Notes: a model not told the origin generated them from the sequence alone. A stretch of DNA of 64,000 nt from Sphingomonas astaxanthinifaciens DSM 22298 (GCF_000711715.1 NZ_JONN01000001.1:248001-312000), one strand, 5' to 3'. Positions 33,829 to 43,020 are shown, counted from the first letter of the stretch. Numbers and translations: made by a program.

Positions 33829-34730
33829 CCGACGCGCGGGCGCTCGCCGCCCGCTTCGACCAGTCGCTTCGCCTCGAGCGCCGCCGCAGCGTCCACACCG
33901 CGCGCGCCTATGTCGCGACCGCGCATCGCCTGCTCGATTTCCTCGGCGGCTATTGGGGCGAGCTTGCGACGCCCGAGCGCCTGCTTGCGCTGCAGCCGGT
34001 CGACCTCCGTGCCTTCCTCGCCCACCGCAGGGGCGAGGGGCTGGGGCCGAGCGCGGCCGCGCGCGAGATGTCGGCGGCCCGTGCCTTCCTCCGCTTCGTC
34101 GCCGAGCAGCAGGGCGTGCCCGCCCAGCTTCCTCGCGTCCAGGCGCCCAAAAGGCCGCGCACCTTGCCGCGCCCCGCTTCGCCCGCCGACGCGCTGGCGC
34201 TCGCCGACGAGACCGGCGCGCTTGCCCGCCAGCCGTGGATCGCGGCCCGCGACACGGCCCTGCTCCTCCTCCTCTACGGATCGGGCCTGCGAATCTCCGA
34301 AGCGCTCGGCCTGCCCGCGCGAACCCACCCGCTCGGCGCGACCATCCGGGTCACGGGGAAGCGCGGCAAGACGCGGGTCGTCCCCGTCCTGCCGATGGTC
34401 GCCGCGGCGGTCGCCGACTATGTCCGGCTGTGTCCATGGCCGCTGGCGGGGGAGGGGCCCCTGTTCCTCGGCGCCAAGGGCGGCCCGCTCAGCGCCGACG
34501 TGGTTCGCCGGGCAGTCGCCTTGGCCCGCCGGTCGCTCGGCCTCAACGATCGCCTGACCCCGCATGCGCTGCGCCACAGCTTCGCCACCCACCTGCTCGC
34601 CGGCGGTGCCGACCTGCGCACGCTGCAGGAGCTGCTCGGCCACGCGAGCCTCTCCTCGACCCAAGTCTATACCGCGGTCGACGCGGCGCATCTTCTCGAC
34701 GTCTACCGGCACGCCCATCCGCGCGCCTGA
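33810..34730 (+). CDS. xerC: Tyrosine recombinase XerC
   Basis: The 306-residue integrase-fold protein has an N-terminal SAM-like core-binding domain (FDQSLRLERRRSVHTARAYVATAHRLLDFL) and a catalytic domain with Arg in LLLYGSGLRISEAL, Lys in TGKRGKTRVVPV, the H-x-x-R box HALRHSFATHLLAGGADL, the second His in LLGHASLSSTQ, and nucleophile Tyr in VYTAVD. It acts with XerD at dif to resolve chromosome dimers. The GTG at 33810 overlaps DUF484 by 19 nt. No phage context surrounds it, supporting a XerC rather than a prophage integrase role. Confidence 0.93.
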   Translation: MDAQPLTDARALAARFDQSLRLERRRSVHTARAYVATAHRLLDFLGGYWGELATPERLLALQPVDLRAFLAHRRGEGLGPSAAAREMSAARAFLRFVAEQQGVPAQLPRVQAPKRPRTLPRPASPADALALADETGALARQPWIAARDTALLLLLYGSGLRISEALGLPARTHPLGATIRVTGKRGKTRVVPVLPMVAAAVADYVRLCPWPLAGEGPLFLGAKGGPLSADVVRRAVALARRSLGLNDRLTPHALRHSFATHLLAGGADLRTLQELLGHASLSSTQVYTAVDAAHLLDVYRHAHPRA

Positions 34731-34736
34731 GGAAGC

Positions 34737-35336
34737 TCAATTGGCCGGGCGGTAGCGGATCACGCGCCAGAGATAGCCGAGGACCATCGTCGCCAGGATC
34801 GCGTTGCTGACCGGGCCGATCCAGTCGTCCACCTCGTTGAAGCGCTCGCGCAGCGTGTAGCCCGCATAAGCGAGCGCCGCGGTCCAGCCGGCGGTCCCGA
34901 TCGTCGACGCGATGACGAACGTCTTGAACCGCATCTTGAGGAGTCCCGCCGGGACCGACACCAGGCTCCGCACCGTCGGCAGCATCCGGCCGAGGAAGAC
35001 GAAGAAGGTGCCGTTCGCGCGGAACCAGCGCTCGGCGCGCTGCACCTCGTCCCAGTCCATGGTCAGCCAGCGGCCATAGCGGTCGATAAAGGGCTTCAAC
35101 CGGATGATCCCGAGCGCGCGCGCGGCCAGATACCAGACGATGTTGCCGAGCATCGCGCCGGCGGTGCCCGAGGCAATCGCCCAGCCGAGGCTCATCTGGC
35201 CCTTGGCGGCGGCGACCCCCGAGACCGACATGATCACTTCCGACGGGATCGGCGGGAAGATCGTCTCGAGGAACATGAGGAAACCGACGCCGAGATAGCC
35301 CGACTGCTCGATCATCCGGACGACCCAGTCACCCAC
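34737..35336 (-). CDS. DedA-family membrane protein
   Basis: The roughly 200-residue protein has the DedA/SNARE-associated pattern: SGYLGVGFLMFLETIFPPIPSEVIMSVSGVAAAKG with the conserved E and P/S, then GAMLGNIVWYLAARALG, FLGRMLPTVRSLVSVPAG and several membrane helices. DedA proteins affect membrane energetics, lipid flipping and drug tolerance. The GTG at 35336 is chosen as start; a TTG at 35345 is possible. It overlaps the gshB stop by 8 nt and follows gshB in an operon. Confidence 0.9.
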   Translation of the reverse strand: MGDWVVRMIEQSGYLGVGFLMFLETIFPPIPSEVIMSVSGVAAAKGQMSLGWAIASGTAGAMLGNIVWYLAARALGIIRLKPFIDRYGRWLTMDWDEVQRAERWFRANGTFFVFLGRMLPTVRSLVSVPAGLLKMRFKTFVIASTIGTAGWTAALAYAGYTLRERFNEVDDWIGPVSNAILATMVLGYLWRVIRYRPAN

Positions 35337-36282
35337 GCGCCGCAACCTTCGCTTCGATCGCGTCCCAGATCAGGCCCGCGCTGTTGATGCCTTCGAACCG
35401 GTCGAGCGCGACGAGTCCGGTCGGCGAGGTCACGTTGATCTCGGTCAGCATTCCGCCGATGACGTCGATCCCGACGAACAGCAGGCCGCGGCGTCGCAGC
35501 TCGGGGCCAAGCGCCGCGCAGATCGCGCGCTCGCGCTCGCTGAGCTCGGTCTTGTGCGCCGACCCGCCCGCCGCGAGGTTGGAACGGATCTCGCCCTTGC
35601 CTGGTACGCGGTTGATCGCCCCGATGGGCTCGCCATCGACGAGGATGATGCGCTTGTCGCCCGCGCTCACCGCCGGCAGGAAGGCCTGGGCGATGAACGG
35701 CTCGCGCCAAGTCTCGCTAAACAGTTCGGCCAGCGCCCTGAGGTTGCCCCCGTCGCGCGCGATCCGGAACACCGCCGCGCCGGCATTGCCGTGAAGCGGC
35801 TTCAGCACGATCTCCCCATGCTTGGCGTGGAAGGCGGTCAGTTCCTCCATGCTTCGCGTGATCAGCGTCGGCGGCATATACTCGGCAAAGTCGAGCACGA
35901 ACATCTTCTCGGGCGCGCTGCGGACGTTGGCGGGGTCGTTCACCACCAGCGTCTTGCCCTCGAGCCGCTCGAGCAGGTGGGCCGCGGTGATGTAGGCGAT
36001 GTCGAACGGCGGATCCTGCCGCATCAGCACGACGTCGGCTTCGTCGGCGAGGTCGAGCGCGATTTTCTCGCCGGCGGTGAAATGATCGCCCTCGACCCGC
36101 TGCACCGTCACCGGCCGTGCCGCCGCCCGCAACCGGCCGTCCTCGTACGTGAGTTCGTCGGCGAGATAATGGAACAGCCGATGCCCGCGCGCCTGGGCCT
36201 CGACCATCAGCGCGAAGGTCGAATCGCCGGCAATCGATATGGATTCGAGCGGGTCCATCTGGACCGCGACAGTGAGGGTCAT
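35329..36282 (-). CDS. gshB: Glutathione synthase
   Basis: The 317-residue ATP-grasp enzyme joins gamma-glutamylcysteine and glycine. Its start MTLTVAVQMDPLESISIAGDSTFALMVEAQARGH, RQDPPFDIAYITAAHLLE, VLKPLHGNAGAAVFRI, GDKRIILVDGEPIGAINRVPGKGEIRSNLAAGG and the final INVTSPTG are characteristic of GshB. With gor in this window the glutathione cycle is partly covered. DedA follows with an 8-nt overlap. A 52-nt gap separates it from the yraN-like gene. Confidence 0.97.
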   Translation of the reverse strand: MTLTVAVQMDPLESISIAGDSTFALMVEAQARGHRLFHYLADELTYEDGRLRAAARPVTVQRVEGDHFTAGEKIALDLADEADVVLMRQDPPFDIAYITAAHLLERLEGKTLVVNDPANVRSAPEKMFVLDFAEYMPPTLITRSMEELTAFHAKHGEIVLKPLHGNAGAAVFRIARDGGNLRALAELFSETWREPFIAQAFLPAVSAGDKRIILVDGEPIGAINRVPGKGEIRSNLAAGGSAHKTELSERERAICAALGPELRRRGLLFVGIDVIGGMLTEINVTSPTGLVALDRFEGINSAGLIWDAIEAKVAARG

Positions 36283-36334
36283 GAAGGCTCCCGGGGCAGG
36301 CTGGAGGCTCCCTTAGTCGCGCCCCGGGCCGCTG

Positions 36335-36685
36335 TCATCCGTGCCAGACGTCGACGAGGTGGCGGGGAAGGCGGCCGGGAACGATGTAGATGACGTCGAT
36401 CCGTACCGTGTCGGCATCGCCCTGGAAGCGCGGAAGGAGGACGGCGGCGGCATCGGCGACGCGCCGCAGACGGTTGCGGTCGAGCGACCAGTCCGCCGCC
36501 TCGTCGGTCGCGCGCGCCTTGACCTCGACGAAGGCGAGGACCTTGCCGCGCCGGGCGACGAGGTCGACTTCGCCGACCTTGGTCTTCACGCGGGTCCCGA
36601 GGATCGACCAGCCCTTGCAGCGCAGATACCAGCCGGCGAGCTGCTCGGCCTTTCGGCCCCGCTCTTCGGCGAGGGCCCGGTCAGC
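36335..36685 (-). CDS. YraN family (UPF0102) nuclease-fold protein, start codon unclear
   Basis: About 116 residues carry the UPF0102/YraN fold of the restriction-endonuclease-like superfamily: ERGRKAEQLAGWYLRCKGW, EVDLVARRGKVLAFVEVKARA (the E-x-D...E-x-K nuclease-like triad), and VRIDVIYIVP. No ATG, GTG or TTG exists in frame near the expected N-terminus; the nearest upstream GTG (36823) would add 46 unusual Arg/Ser-rich residues. The start given is therefore the family-expected one, just inside the upstream gene's stop at 36681. A rare start or a sequencing error is possible. Its function in the family is unclear. Confidence 0.75.
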   Translation of the reverse strand, partial: ADRALAEERGRKAEQLAGWYLRCKGWSILGTRVKTKVGEVDLVARRGKVLAFVEVKARATDEAADWSLDRNRLRRVADAAAVLLPRFQGDADTVRIDVIYIVPGRLPRHLVDVWHG

Positions 36686-37127
36686 GCGCGACGGGGGTCT
36701 CCGGCTTGGGGCAGCGCAGGTAGAGCGTCGCCTTGCCGTTCGTACCGATCTCGCGGAAGCGATCGTCGGACAGGCGGACGATGCGGGCGATCTCCTCGGG
36801 CCCCTCGATGACGCCCTCGTCACCGCCGCCCTCGGCCGCGCTGTCGTCGAAGCTGATCTTCTGGCGGTGGACCCGGTCACCGACCAGCTTCCAGCGCCCG
36901 GCGAGCTCGCCGCTGACGAGATGCCCGTCGGACTGGTAGAAGACCGCGGTCCAGTCCGCACACCCCTCCATCTGCGCGCCTTTCTTGGCGTCGCTGACCC
37001 AAAGGCCGCTAAGCCAGTCGGCTGTCGGCCGGGCGGCAAGGGTCGTGGCGGGGCGCCGCGCGGCGACGGGGGCGCGGGGACGGGGGGCCGGCTGGGCGGC
37101 GAGCATCAAGGCGGTAAGAAGGATCAT
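36681..37127 (-). CDS. Hypothetical secreted protein
   Basis: The 148-residue protein has a signal peptide-like start (MILLTALMLAAQPAPRP) and an exported, beta-rich region (WLSGLWVSDAKKG, CADWTAVFYQSDGHLVSGELAGRWKLVGDRVHRQKI, IGTNGKATLYLRCPKP). The pattern of a W-x-x-G-x-W strand opening resembles small lipocalin/META-like domains, but I cannot name a family. It is coupled to rsmI through an ATGA overlap (37124-37127) and is followed by the yraN-like gene, so it lies in an rsmI operon. Confidence 0.7.
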   Translation of the reverse strand: MILLTALMLAAQPAPRPRAPVAARRPATTLAARPTADWLSGLWVSDAKKGAQMEGCADWTAVFYQSDGHLVSGELAGRWKLVGDRVHRQKISFDDSAAEGGGDEGVIEGPEEIARIVRLSDDRFREIGTNGKATLYLRCPKPETPVAR

Positions 37128-37960
37128 CTGGCGAGCTGTAACGCTCGATCGTAGACGAGTTTCCGTTTGATCCCAAACTGCTGCGAGACTGTTGCAGCGG
37201 CGCGACTCGGGCTCTCCCCACTCGCCAGCAGGTCGCGCAGGGCCTGGTCGAGCTGGTCCTCGCTCGGCGGCGGGGCGGCGGCGGGCGGTCCGACCACCAC
37301 CACGATCTCCCCCTTGGGCGAGGAATCGCGGTACCGCTCGGCGAGGTCGGCGAGCGTGCCCGTGACGCATTGCTCGTGCAGCTTGGTCAGTTCACGCGCC
37401 ACCGCCGCCTCGCGCGGGCCCAGCACCGCCGCAAGGCTGGCGAGGCTGGCTCCCAGCCGCGGCCCGCTCTCGTAGAAGACGAGGCTCGCGCGCACGCCCG
37501 CAATCTCCGCCAGCGCGTCGGCCCGCGCCTTTTCCTTGGGCGGAAGGAAGCCGATGAACAGGAAACGGTCGGTCGGAAGTCCCGCCAGAGTCAGCGCGGC
37601 GACGGCCGCGCAGGGGCCGGGGATGGTGAAGATCTCGTGCCCTGCCGCGCGCGCGTCTCGGACCAGCTTGTAGCCGGGGTCGCTGATCAGCGGCGTCCCC
37701 GCATCGCTCACCAGCGCGATCGCCTCGGTGCCCAGCCGCGCCACCACGCCCGCGCGGTCGGCCTCGTCACTATGGTCGTTGTAGGTCCGCATCGGCACCG
37801 ATGCCCCGGCATGGGCGAGCAGCCGTGCGCTCACCCTCTTGTCCTCGGCCAGCACCAGGCTGGCGCCCGCCAGCACCCGCGCGGCGCGCGGCGACAGGTC
37901 GCCCAGATTGCCGATCGGGGTCGCGACGATATACAGACCAGGGGGAAGCGTTTCGTTCAT
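37124..37960 (-). CDS. rsmI: 16S rRNA (cytidine1402-2'-O)-methyltransferase
   Basis: The 278-residue tetrapyrrole-methylase-fold enzyme has LYIVATPIGNLGDLSPRAARVL, the SAM-site region VSDAGTPLISDPGYKLVRDARAAG, IPGPCAAVAALTLAGLPTDRFLFIGFLPPK and FYESGPRLG, the RsmI pattern. It methylates the ribose of C1402 in the 30S P site. Its ATG (37958-37960) lies on the opposite strand to the LpoA-like start (37959-37961): the two start codons share a CATG palindrome. Confidence 0.96.
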   Translation of the reverse strand: MNETLPPGLYIVATPIGNLGDLSPRAARVLAGASLVLAEDKRVSARLLAHAGASVPMRTYNDHSDEADRAGVVARLGTEAIALVSDAGTPLISDPGYKLVRDARAAGHEIFTIPGPCAAVAALTLAGLPTDRFLFIGFLPPKEKARADALAEIAGVRASLVFYESGPRLGASLASLAAVLGPREAAVARELTKLHEQCVTGTLADLAERYRDSSPKGEIVVVVGPPAAAPPPSEDQLDQALRDLLASGESPSRAAATVSQQFGIKRKLVYDRALQLAR

Positions 37961-39080
37961 GGGAAGCAACAACGTCATGGCATCCTCGCCTCTCCCTGCA
38001 CAAGGCCGCCGTGCCTTCCTGTTCTCCGTCGTCGCCGCGAGCCTGCTCGCCGGCTGCGCCACCGGGCCCTCGACACGGCCGGGGCAGGAGGCGCGGGTCA
38101 ACCGGGTGGCGGTCCTCGTGCCGCTGAGCGGGCCCGATGCCGCGGTCGGCCGGGCGATCGGCAATGCCGCGCGCCTTGCCCAGTTCGATTCGAAGAGCAC
38201 CGCCTTCGAAATGACCCTGTTCGACACCGACCAAGGCGGAGCGGCCGCGGCCGCCCAGCGCGCGATTGCGGGCGGCAACGACCTCATCCTGGGTCCGCTT
38301 CGCGCCGAGGATGTCCGCACGGTCACCCCGGTCGCGCAGCGCACGCGGGTTCCGGTGATCGCCTTCAGCAACGACGTCAGCGTCGCCGCGCCCGGCACCT
38401 ACGTCCTGGGCTTCACACCGACCCAGGCGGTCGAGCGGGTGGTCGCGCAGGCCGCGGCCGCGGGGGCAAAGCGCTTCGCGGCGATTGCGCCGGCCTCGAC
38501 CTATGGCCAGCGTTCGGTCCAGGCGCTCCAGGTCGCGGCACAGCGCGTCGGCGGGCAGGTGACGGGGATCGAAACCTATGACCGGCCCGAAAATGCCCGC
38601 GCCGCCGCGCGGCGACTGGCCGCCAGGCCCTATGATGCGGTGCTCGTCGCCGACAACGGCCGGGTCGCCGCGCTCGCCGCCCCGAGCCTGCGCGCCGGTG
38701 CCCGGATCCTCGGGACCGAATTGTGGGCCGGGTCCGAACTTGGCGGAACAGCCCGCCTGCGCGGCGCCTGGTATGCCGCGCCGACGCAAGGCCGCTGGAC
38801 CCAGTTCGTCCAGCGTTATCGCGCGCGCTACGCAGGGCAAACCCCGCCGCGCATCGCCAGCCTCGGCTATGACGCCGTGCTGTTGAGCGTCCGAGCCGCG
38901 CGCAACTGGGCGCCGGGCCGACGCTTCCCACTGGGCGCGATCGACGATGCCGAGGGCTTTGACGGGGTCGACGGCATCTTCCGCTTCCGCTCGGACAATG
39001 TCGCCCAGCGTGCCTTCGAGGTTCGCCAGGTGACCGCCACCGGGACCGCGATCGTCTCGCCCGCCCCGACGAAGTTCTGA
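37959..39080 (+). CDS. LpoA-like penicillin-binding protein activator lipoprotein
   Basis: The 373-residue lipoprotein has a signal peptide with the lipobox LLAGCA (RRAFLFSVVAASLLAGCA) and then a periplasmic binding protein type fold (VAVLVPLSGPDAAVGRAIGNAARLA, VRTVTPVAQRTRVPVIAFSN, YVLGFTPTQAVERVVAQAAAAGAKRFAAIAP). This resembles the C-terminal domain of LpoA, the activator of PBP1A. The pairing with rsmI and yraN is common in proteobacteria. The start is supported by GGGGGAAG 9 nt upstream; an ATG at 37977 is the alternative. It begins within the rsmI start region. Confidence 0.85.
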   Translation: MGSNNVMASSPLPAQGRRAFLFSVVAASLLAGCATGPSTRPGQEARVNRVAVLVPLSGPDAAVGRAIGNAARLAQFDSKSTAFEMTLFDTDQGGAAAAAQRAIAGGNDLILGPLRAEDVRTVTPVAQRTRVPVIAFSNDVSVAAPGTYVLGFTPTQAVERVVAQAAAAGAKRFAAIAPASTYGQRSVQALQVAAQRVGGQVTGIETYDRPENARAAARRLAARPYDAVLVADNGRVAALAAPSLRAGARILGTELWAGSELGGTARLRGAWYAAPTQGRWTQFVQRYRARYAGQTPPRIASLGYDAVLLSVRAARNWAPGRRFPLGAIDDAEGFDGVDGIFRFRSDNVAQRAFEVRQVTATGTAIVSPAPTKF

Positions 39081-39167
39081 GCCTTTCGTCCCGGCGCAAA
39101 AAGTCTCTAGCCAAGGGCGCAGCGACGAGTCATCCTCCTGTCACAATGACTTGGGGGGAGCGGAGAA

Positions 39168-39476
39168 ATGCTCACGTTGTTGTTGGTGATGGCGGCCGGT
39201 GGGGCGCCGATTGCGGACGGTGCGGCCCAGCGCAAGGAACTGGTTGCCTGCCTGAGGACGGTCGCGACGACGGCCAAGGACCAGAAAAAGACCGCGGCCG
39301 ATTTCGACGGCATGGCCAAGGCCAGCTGCGCCGCGCAGATGACCGCCTTCAAGGCCGCGCTGGTCGCCTTCGACGTCAAGAACGGCCGGCCGAGGAAGCC
39401 CGCGGAGACCGACGCCGAGGCGCAGATCGGCGACTATATGTCGACCTACGCCGACCGCCTCAACGAAGGCGGCTGA
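39168..39476 (+). CDS. Hypothetical secreted Ala/Lys-rich protein
   Basis: The 102-residue protein starts with a signal-like MLTLLLVMAAGGAPIADG, then KELVACLRTVATTAKDQKKTAADFDGMAKASCAAQMTAFKAALVAFD. Two Cys are 27 residues apart and could form a disulfide. No family is recognised; a small helical periplasmic protein is likely. The end overlaps the convergent hemW gene by 31 nt. Confidence 0.65.
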   Translation: MLTLLLVMAAGGAPIADGAAQRKELVACLRTVATTAKDQKKTAADFDGMAKASCAAQMTAFKAALVAFDVKNGRPRKPAETDAEAQIGDYMSTYADRLNEGG

Positions 39477-40609
39477 GGGTCGGCCACCAGCCCGAGGATG
39501 GTGTCGAGCAGGAGCCGGCCCGCCGCCGTGGTGCGGAGCCTTGCGCCTGCCCATTTGAGGTGACCGCTCGCCACCAGCCGGTCCACCGCTGAGGAATCGA
39601 GCAGGCGCTCGAGCCCGAACCGCCGGGCGATCGCCGCGGGATCGATCCCTTCGGCCAGCCGCAGCCCCATGACGAGCGCCTCGTCGGCCGCCTCGATCGG
39701 CGACAGCGGCGCTTCCTCGACCATGCCGTGGCCGTTGCGGGCGAGGCCGGCGAGGAAATTCTCGGGCTTGCGATGGCGGACGGTGCGCAGCCCCGACCGC
39801 CGGCCATGCGCGCCCGGCCCGACCCCGGCATAATCGCCATAACGCCAGTAGGTGAGGTTGTGCCGGCTTTCCTCGCCCGGCCGCGCGTGGTTGCTGATTT
39901 CATAGGCCGGCAGCCCAGCCGCCTCGGTCATCGCCGCGGTCAGCTCGAACAGGTCGGCGGCCGCCTCGGCATCGAGCGGTTCGAGCTTGCCGGCGGCGTG
40001 GAGCGCGGCGAATCGCGTGCCCGGCTCGATTGTCAGCTGGTAGAGCGAGAGGTGCCCGGTGCCGAGCGCGAGCCCACGTTCGAGCATCGCGGCCCACGCC
40101 TCCGCGCTCTGGCCGGGCAGCGCATAGATGAGGTCGAACGACACCCGCCGAAAATGCTTCTGCGCGACGCCAAGAGCGTCCAGCCCCTCGCGCGCCGAAT
40201 GGGCGCGGCCGAGGAAGGCCAGCGCCTGGTCGTCGAGGCTCTGGAGCCCGAGGCTGACCCGGTTGACGCCTGCGGCCGCAAGGTCGGCAAAGCGTGCGGC
40301 CTCGACCGATGAGGGATTGGCCTCGAGCGTGATCTCGAGATCGTCGGCGGCGCTCCAGTGGCTGGTCGCGGCCTCGATCAGCGCCTGCGCGGTCGCGGGC
40401 TCCATCAGCGATGGGGTACCGCCGCCGAAAAAGATACTGGTCAGCCGCCGCCCGGGCAGCAGCGCCGCCTCATGCGCGAGATCGGCCAGCAGCGCCCTTC
40501 GCCATGCCTCCTGGTCGATGCCCTCGCGGACATGGCTGTTGAAGTCGCAATAGGGGCATTTGCTGACGCAGAACGGCCAGTGGATGTAGAGGGCTAGTTC
40601 TTCAGCCAT
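39446..40609 (-). CDS. hemW: HemW radical-SAM family protein (coproporphyrinogen III oxidase-like heme chaperone)
   Basis: The 387-residue protein starts [27 protein letters not shown] with the CxxxCxxC radical-SAM motif, [10 protein letters not shown], the [19 protein letters not shown] strand, [12 protein letters not shown], and the HemW C-terminal domain ([41 protein letters not shown]). It matches the HemW branch (heme-trafficking protein) rather than oxygen-independent HemN, since the family-typical HNxxYW is present and the N-terminal HemN extension is absent. It overlaps the rdgB stop by 16 nt. Confidence 0.94.
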   Translation of the reverse strand: MAEELALYIHWPFCVSKCPYCDFNSHVREGIDQEAWRRALLADLAHEAALLPGRRLTSIFFGGGTPSLMEPATAQALIEAATSHWSAADDLEITLEANPSSVEAARFADLAAAGVNRVSLGLQSLDDQALAFLGRAHSAREGLDALGVAQKHFRRVSFDLIYALPGQSAEAWAAMLERGLALGTGHLSLYQLTIEPGTRFAALHAAGKLEPLDAEAAADLFELTAAMTEAAGLPAYEISNHARPGEESRHNLTYWRYGDYAGVGPGAHGRRSGLRTVRHRKPENFLAGLARNGHGMVEEAPLSPIEAADEALVMGLRLAEGIDPAAIARRFGLERLLDSSAVDRLVASGHLKWAGARLRTTAAGRLLLDTILGLVADPQPPSLRRSA

Positions 40610-41202
40610 CCGACCAGTTGCTCGAAGGCCTTGGCCCGGTGGCTCATCGCATGCTTGGCCGCCGGGTCCATCTCGCCGAAGCTCTGCTCGTGCCCGTGGG
40701 GGACGAAGACGGGATCGTAGCCAAAGCCATTTTCCCCACGCGGCGGCCAGACGAGGTGGCCGAAGACCTTGCCTTCGAAGCTTTCCGTCCGGCCGTCGGG
40801 CCAGGCGAGGGTCAGCGCGCAGGTGAAATGCGCATCGCGGCCGGCTTCCGGGCCCGCCGCCTCGAGCGCCGTTTCGACCCGCTCCATGGCGACGCCGAAA
40901 TCGCGCTTGCCCGTCTCGTCCTCGGCCCAGCGCGCCGAGTGGATTCCGGGCTCGCCATTCAGCGCGTCGACGCTGAGGCCGCTGTCGTCGGACAGGGCAG
41001 GGAGGCCGGTCTGGTCGGCCGCGGCCCGGGCCTTCAGTTCGGCATTGGCGACAAAGCTGGTGCCGGTCTCCTCGGGCTCGGGAAGGTCCAGTTCGGCCGC
41101 GCCCACGCACTCGATCCCGAACGGGGCGACCAGCGCGCGGATCTCGCGCAGCTTGCCCGCATTGTGGGTGGCGATGACGAGCTTGGGCCCGACCGCGTTC
41201 AC
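40594..41202 (-). CDS. rdgB: Non-canonical purine NTP pyrophosphatase (ITPase/HAM1)
   Basis: The 202-residue protein has the NTPase motif start [17 protein letters not shown] (Thr-x-Asn-x-x-Lys), the metal region [17 protein letters not shown], and the substrate region [35 protein letters not shown]. It clears dITP and dXTP from the nucleotide pool. It overlaps rph upstream by 4 nt and hemW downstream by 16 nt, forming the rph-rdgB-hemW operon seen in many proteobacteria. Confidence 0.96.
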   Translation of the reverse strand: MNAVGPKLVIATHNAGKLREIRALVAPFGIECVGAAELDLPEPEETGTSFVANAELKARAAADQTGLPALSDDSGLSVDALNGEPGIHSARWAEDETGKRDFGVAMERVETALEAAGPEAGRDAHFTCALTLAWPDGRTESFEGKVFGHLVWPPRGENGFGYDPVFVPHGHEQSFGEMDPAAKHAMSHRAKAFEQLVGWLKN

Positions 41203-41909
41203 CGGCCGGTGGCCTTGCGCTGCGCCTCGAAAATCTGGTCGCAGCCGATCCGCGCGAGGCGGAGCAGGCGGAGCAGCCCTTCCTCGTCGAAGGTCGCGCC
41301 TTCCGCAGTGAGCTGCGCCTCGCAGATCGCGCCGTCAGCGGTGAGGACGAAATTGCCGTCGCTCCCCGCGGTCGAATCCTCGGCATAGTCGAGATCGAGC
41401 ACCGCCGCGCCGTCGTGGAAGCCGCAGCTCACCGCCGCGACCTGGGTGCGGATCGGGTCGCCCGAGAGCTTGCCCATGATCCCGTCTACCGCCAGCCGAA
41501 GCGCGACCCAGGCGCCCGAAATGGCCGCGGTGCGGGTGCCGCCGTCGGCCTGGATGACGTCGCAGTCGAGGACGATCTGGCGCTCGCCGAGAAGGCTGAG
41601 GTCGGTGACGGCGCGCAGGGACCGGCCGATCAGCCGCTGGATCTCCTGCGTCCGGCCCGACTGCTTGCCCTTGGCCGCCTCGCGGTTGCCGCGGGTGTGG
41701 GTGGCGCGCGGAAGCATCCCATATTCGGCCGTGACCCAGCCTTGCCCCTTGCCGCGCAGGAAGGGCGGGACCTTCTCCTCGACGCTGGCGGTGACCAGCA
41801 CGCGGGTGTCGCCGAAGCTCACCAGGCACGAGCCTTCGGCATGCTTGGTGAAACCGGGCTCGAACGAAAGCGAGCGCATCTGGTCGGGCGCGCGGCCGCT
41901 GGGGCGCAT
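41199..41909 (-). CDS. rph: Ribonuclease PH
   Basis: The 236-residue phosphorolytic exoribonuclease has [50 protein letters not shown], the region [17 protein letters not shown], and the phosphate-binding and catalytic [18 protein letters not shown]. It trims 3' ends of tRNA precursors. The start used is the MRPSGR methionine (41909); a longer ATG at 41975 would add 22 unlike-family residues. It lies 77 nt from the divergent hrcA. Confidence 0.97.
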   Translation of the reverse strand: MRPSGRAPDQMRSLSFEPGFTKHAEGSCLVSFGDTRVLVTASVEEKVPPFLRGKGQGWVTAEYGMLPRATHTRGNREAAKGKQSGRTQEIQRLIGRSLRAVTDLSLLGERQIVLDCDVIQADGGTRTAAISGAWVALRLAVDGIMGKLSGDPIRTQVAAVSCGFHDGAAVLDLDYAEDSTAGSDGNFVLTADGAICEAQLTAEGATFDEEGLLRLLRLARIGCDQIFEAQRKATGR

Positions 41910-41986
41910 GAATGTCTTCTCCTGATTAGGGTTCGGCCGCGCCTTAACGGATTGAGACCGATGCGCGAAGCCCATACATCAACCCC

Positions 41987-43018
41987 ATGCAGCCGCCGCT
42001 TCCCGAACTGACCGACCGCATGCGCGCGATCTTCGGCACGGTGGTCGAGGCCTATCTCGACCGCGGCACGCCGGTCGGCTCGAAAAGTCTCGCCGGCACG
42101 ATCAACCTCTCGCCCGCCTCGATCCGCTCGGTGCTGGCCGAGCTCGAGGACCGCGGCCTCCTCACCCATCCGCACACCTCGGCGGGGCGGGTGCCGACCG
42201 AGACGGGCCTCAGGCTGTTCGTCGACGGGATCATGCAGACCCACCTGCCGAGCGCCGAGGAACGCGCCGCAATCGAGGCCGACGTCCGCGACCGCCCGCT
42301 TGAGGAAGCGCTCGCCAATGCCACCGCCGCCTTGTCGGGCCTGTCGGCCTGCGCCGGCGTGGTGGTCGCCCCCAAGATCGAGCGACGCCTGCGCCAGCTG
42401 GCCTTCGTGCCGCTGGGACAGGGGCAGGCCCTGGCGGTGCTGGTCGGCGAGGACGGCAATGTCGAGAACCGGGTCATTGACCTTCCCCCCGGCATGACCG
42501 CGCCAGCGCTCACCGAGGTTGCCAATTACGTCACCGCGCGGCTGTCGGGCTTCACCCTCGCCGAGGCCGAGGCGCGGCTCCGGGCCGAAATCCGCGAGCA
42601 TCGCGCCGCGCTCGACCGCGCCGCCGCCGAGCTGGTCGCGACCGGGCTTGCCGAATGGCGCGAGGACGGCGCGCACCGTCCGGTGCTGATCGTCCGCGGC
42701 CAGGCCAATCTCCTCGACGACACCACCGCGGCAGACCTCGACCGCGTCCGCCGCCTGCTCGGCGAGCTCGAGGACCGGCAGGAAATCGTCCGCCTCCTCG
42801 AAAACGCCCGCGAGGGCGAAGGCTGCCGGATCTTCATCGGGTCGGAGAACCGGATGTTCGCGCTTTCGGGCTCGAGCGTCATCGCCGCGCCCTACCGCGG
42901 GAGCGAAGGCCGGGTGGTCGGCGTTGTGGGCGTGATCGGCCCGACGCGGTTGAACTATGCGCGGATCGTTCCCATGGTGGATTATACGGCGCAAGCACTC
43001 ACACGTTTGATGGGATAG
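41987..43018 (+). CDS. hrcA: Heat-inducible transcription repressor HrcA
   Basis: The 343-residue repressor has the N-terminal winged helix (LTDRMRAIFGTVVEAYLDRGTPVGSKSLAGTINLSPASIRSVLAELEDRGLLTHPHTSAGRVPTE) and the GAF-like dimerisation domain (CAGVVVAPKIERRLRQLAF, NLLDDTTAADLDRVRRLLG, CRIFIGSENRMFALSG). It represses chaperone genes by binding CIRCE elements. No CIRCE-type inverted repeat was found in the 77 nt upstream, so its own control is not through CIRCE here. The grpE gene follows 2 nt after its stop. Confidence 0.97.
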   Translation: MQPPLPELTDRMRAIFGTVVEAYLDRGTPVGSKSLAGTINLSPASIRSVLAELEDRGLLTHPHTSAGRVPTETGLRLFVDGIMQTHLPSAEERAAIEADVRDRPLEEALANATAALSGLSACAGVVVAPKIERRLRQLAFVPLGQGQALAVLVGEDGNVENRVIDLPPGMTAPALTEVANYVTARLSGFTLAEAEARLRAEIREHRAALDRAAAELVATGLAEWREDGAHRPVLIVRGQANLLDDTTAADLDRVRRLLGELEDRQEIVRLLENAREGEGCRIFIGSENRMFALSGSSVIAAPYRGSEGRVVGVVGVIGPTRLNYARIVPMVDYTAQALTRLMG

Positions 43019-43020
43019 GA

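Noticed and set aside
33810..34730. A prophage integrase with attachment sites
   Set aside because: The gene is XerC-like, follows DUF484 as in many chromosomes, and no att repeats or phage genes flank it.
39446..41386. One long frame fusing HemW with upstream sequence
   Set aside because: Upstream residues are the shadow of rdgB and rph; HemW has its own ATG at 40609 with the CxxxCxxC motif close behind.
41910..41986. A CIRCE element before hrcA
   Set aside because: No TTAGCACTC-N9-GAGTGCTAA-like repeat is present in the gap.
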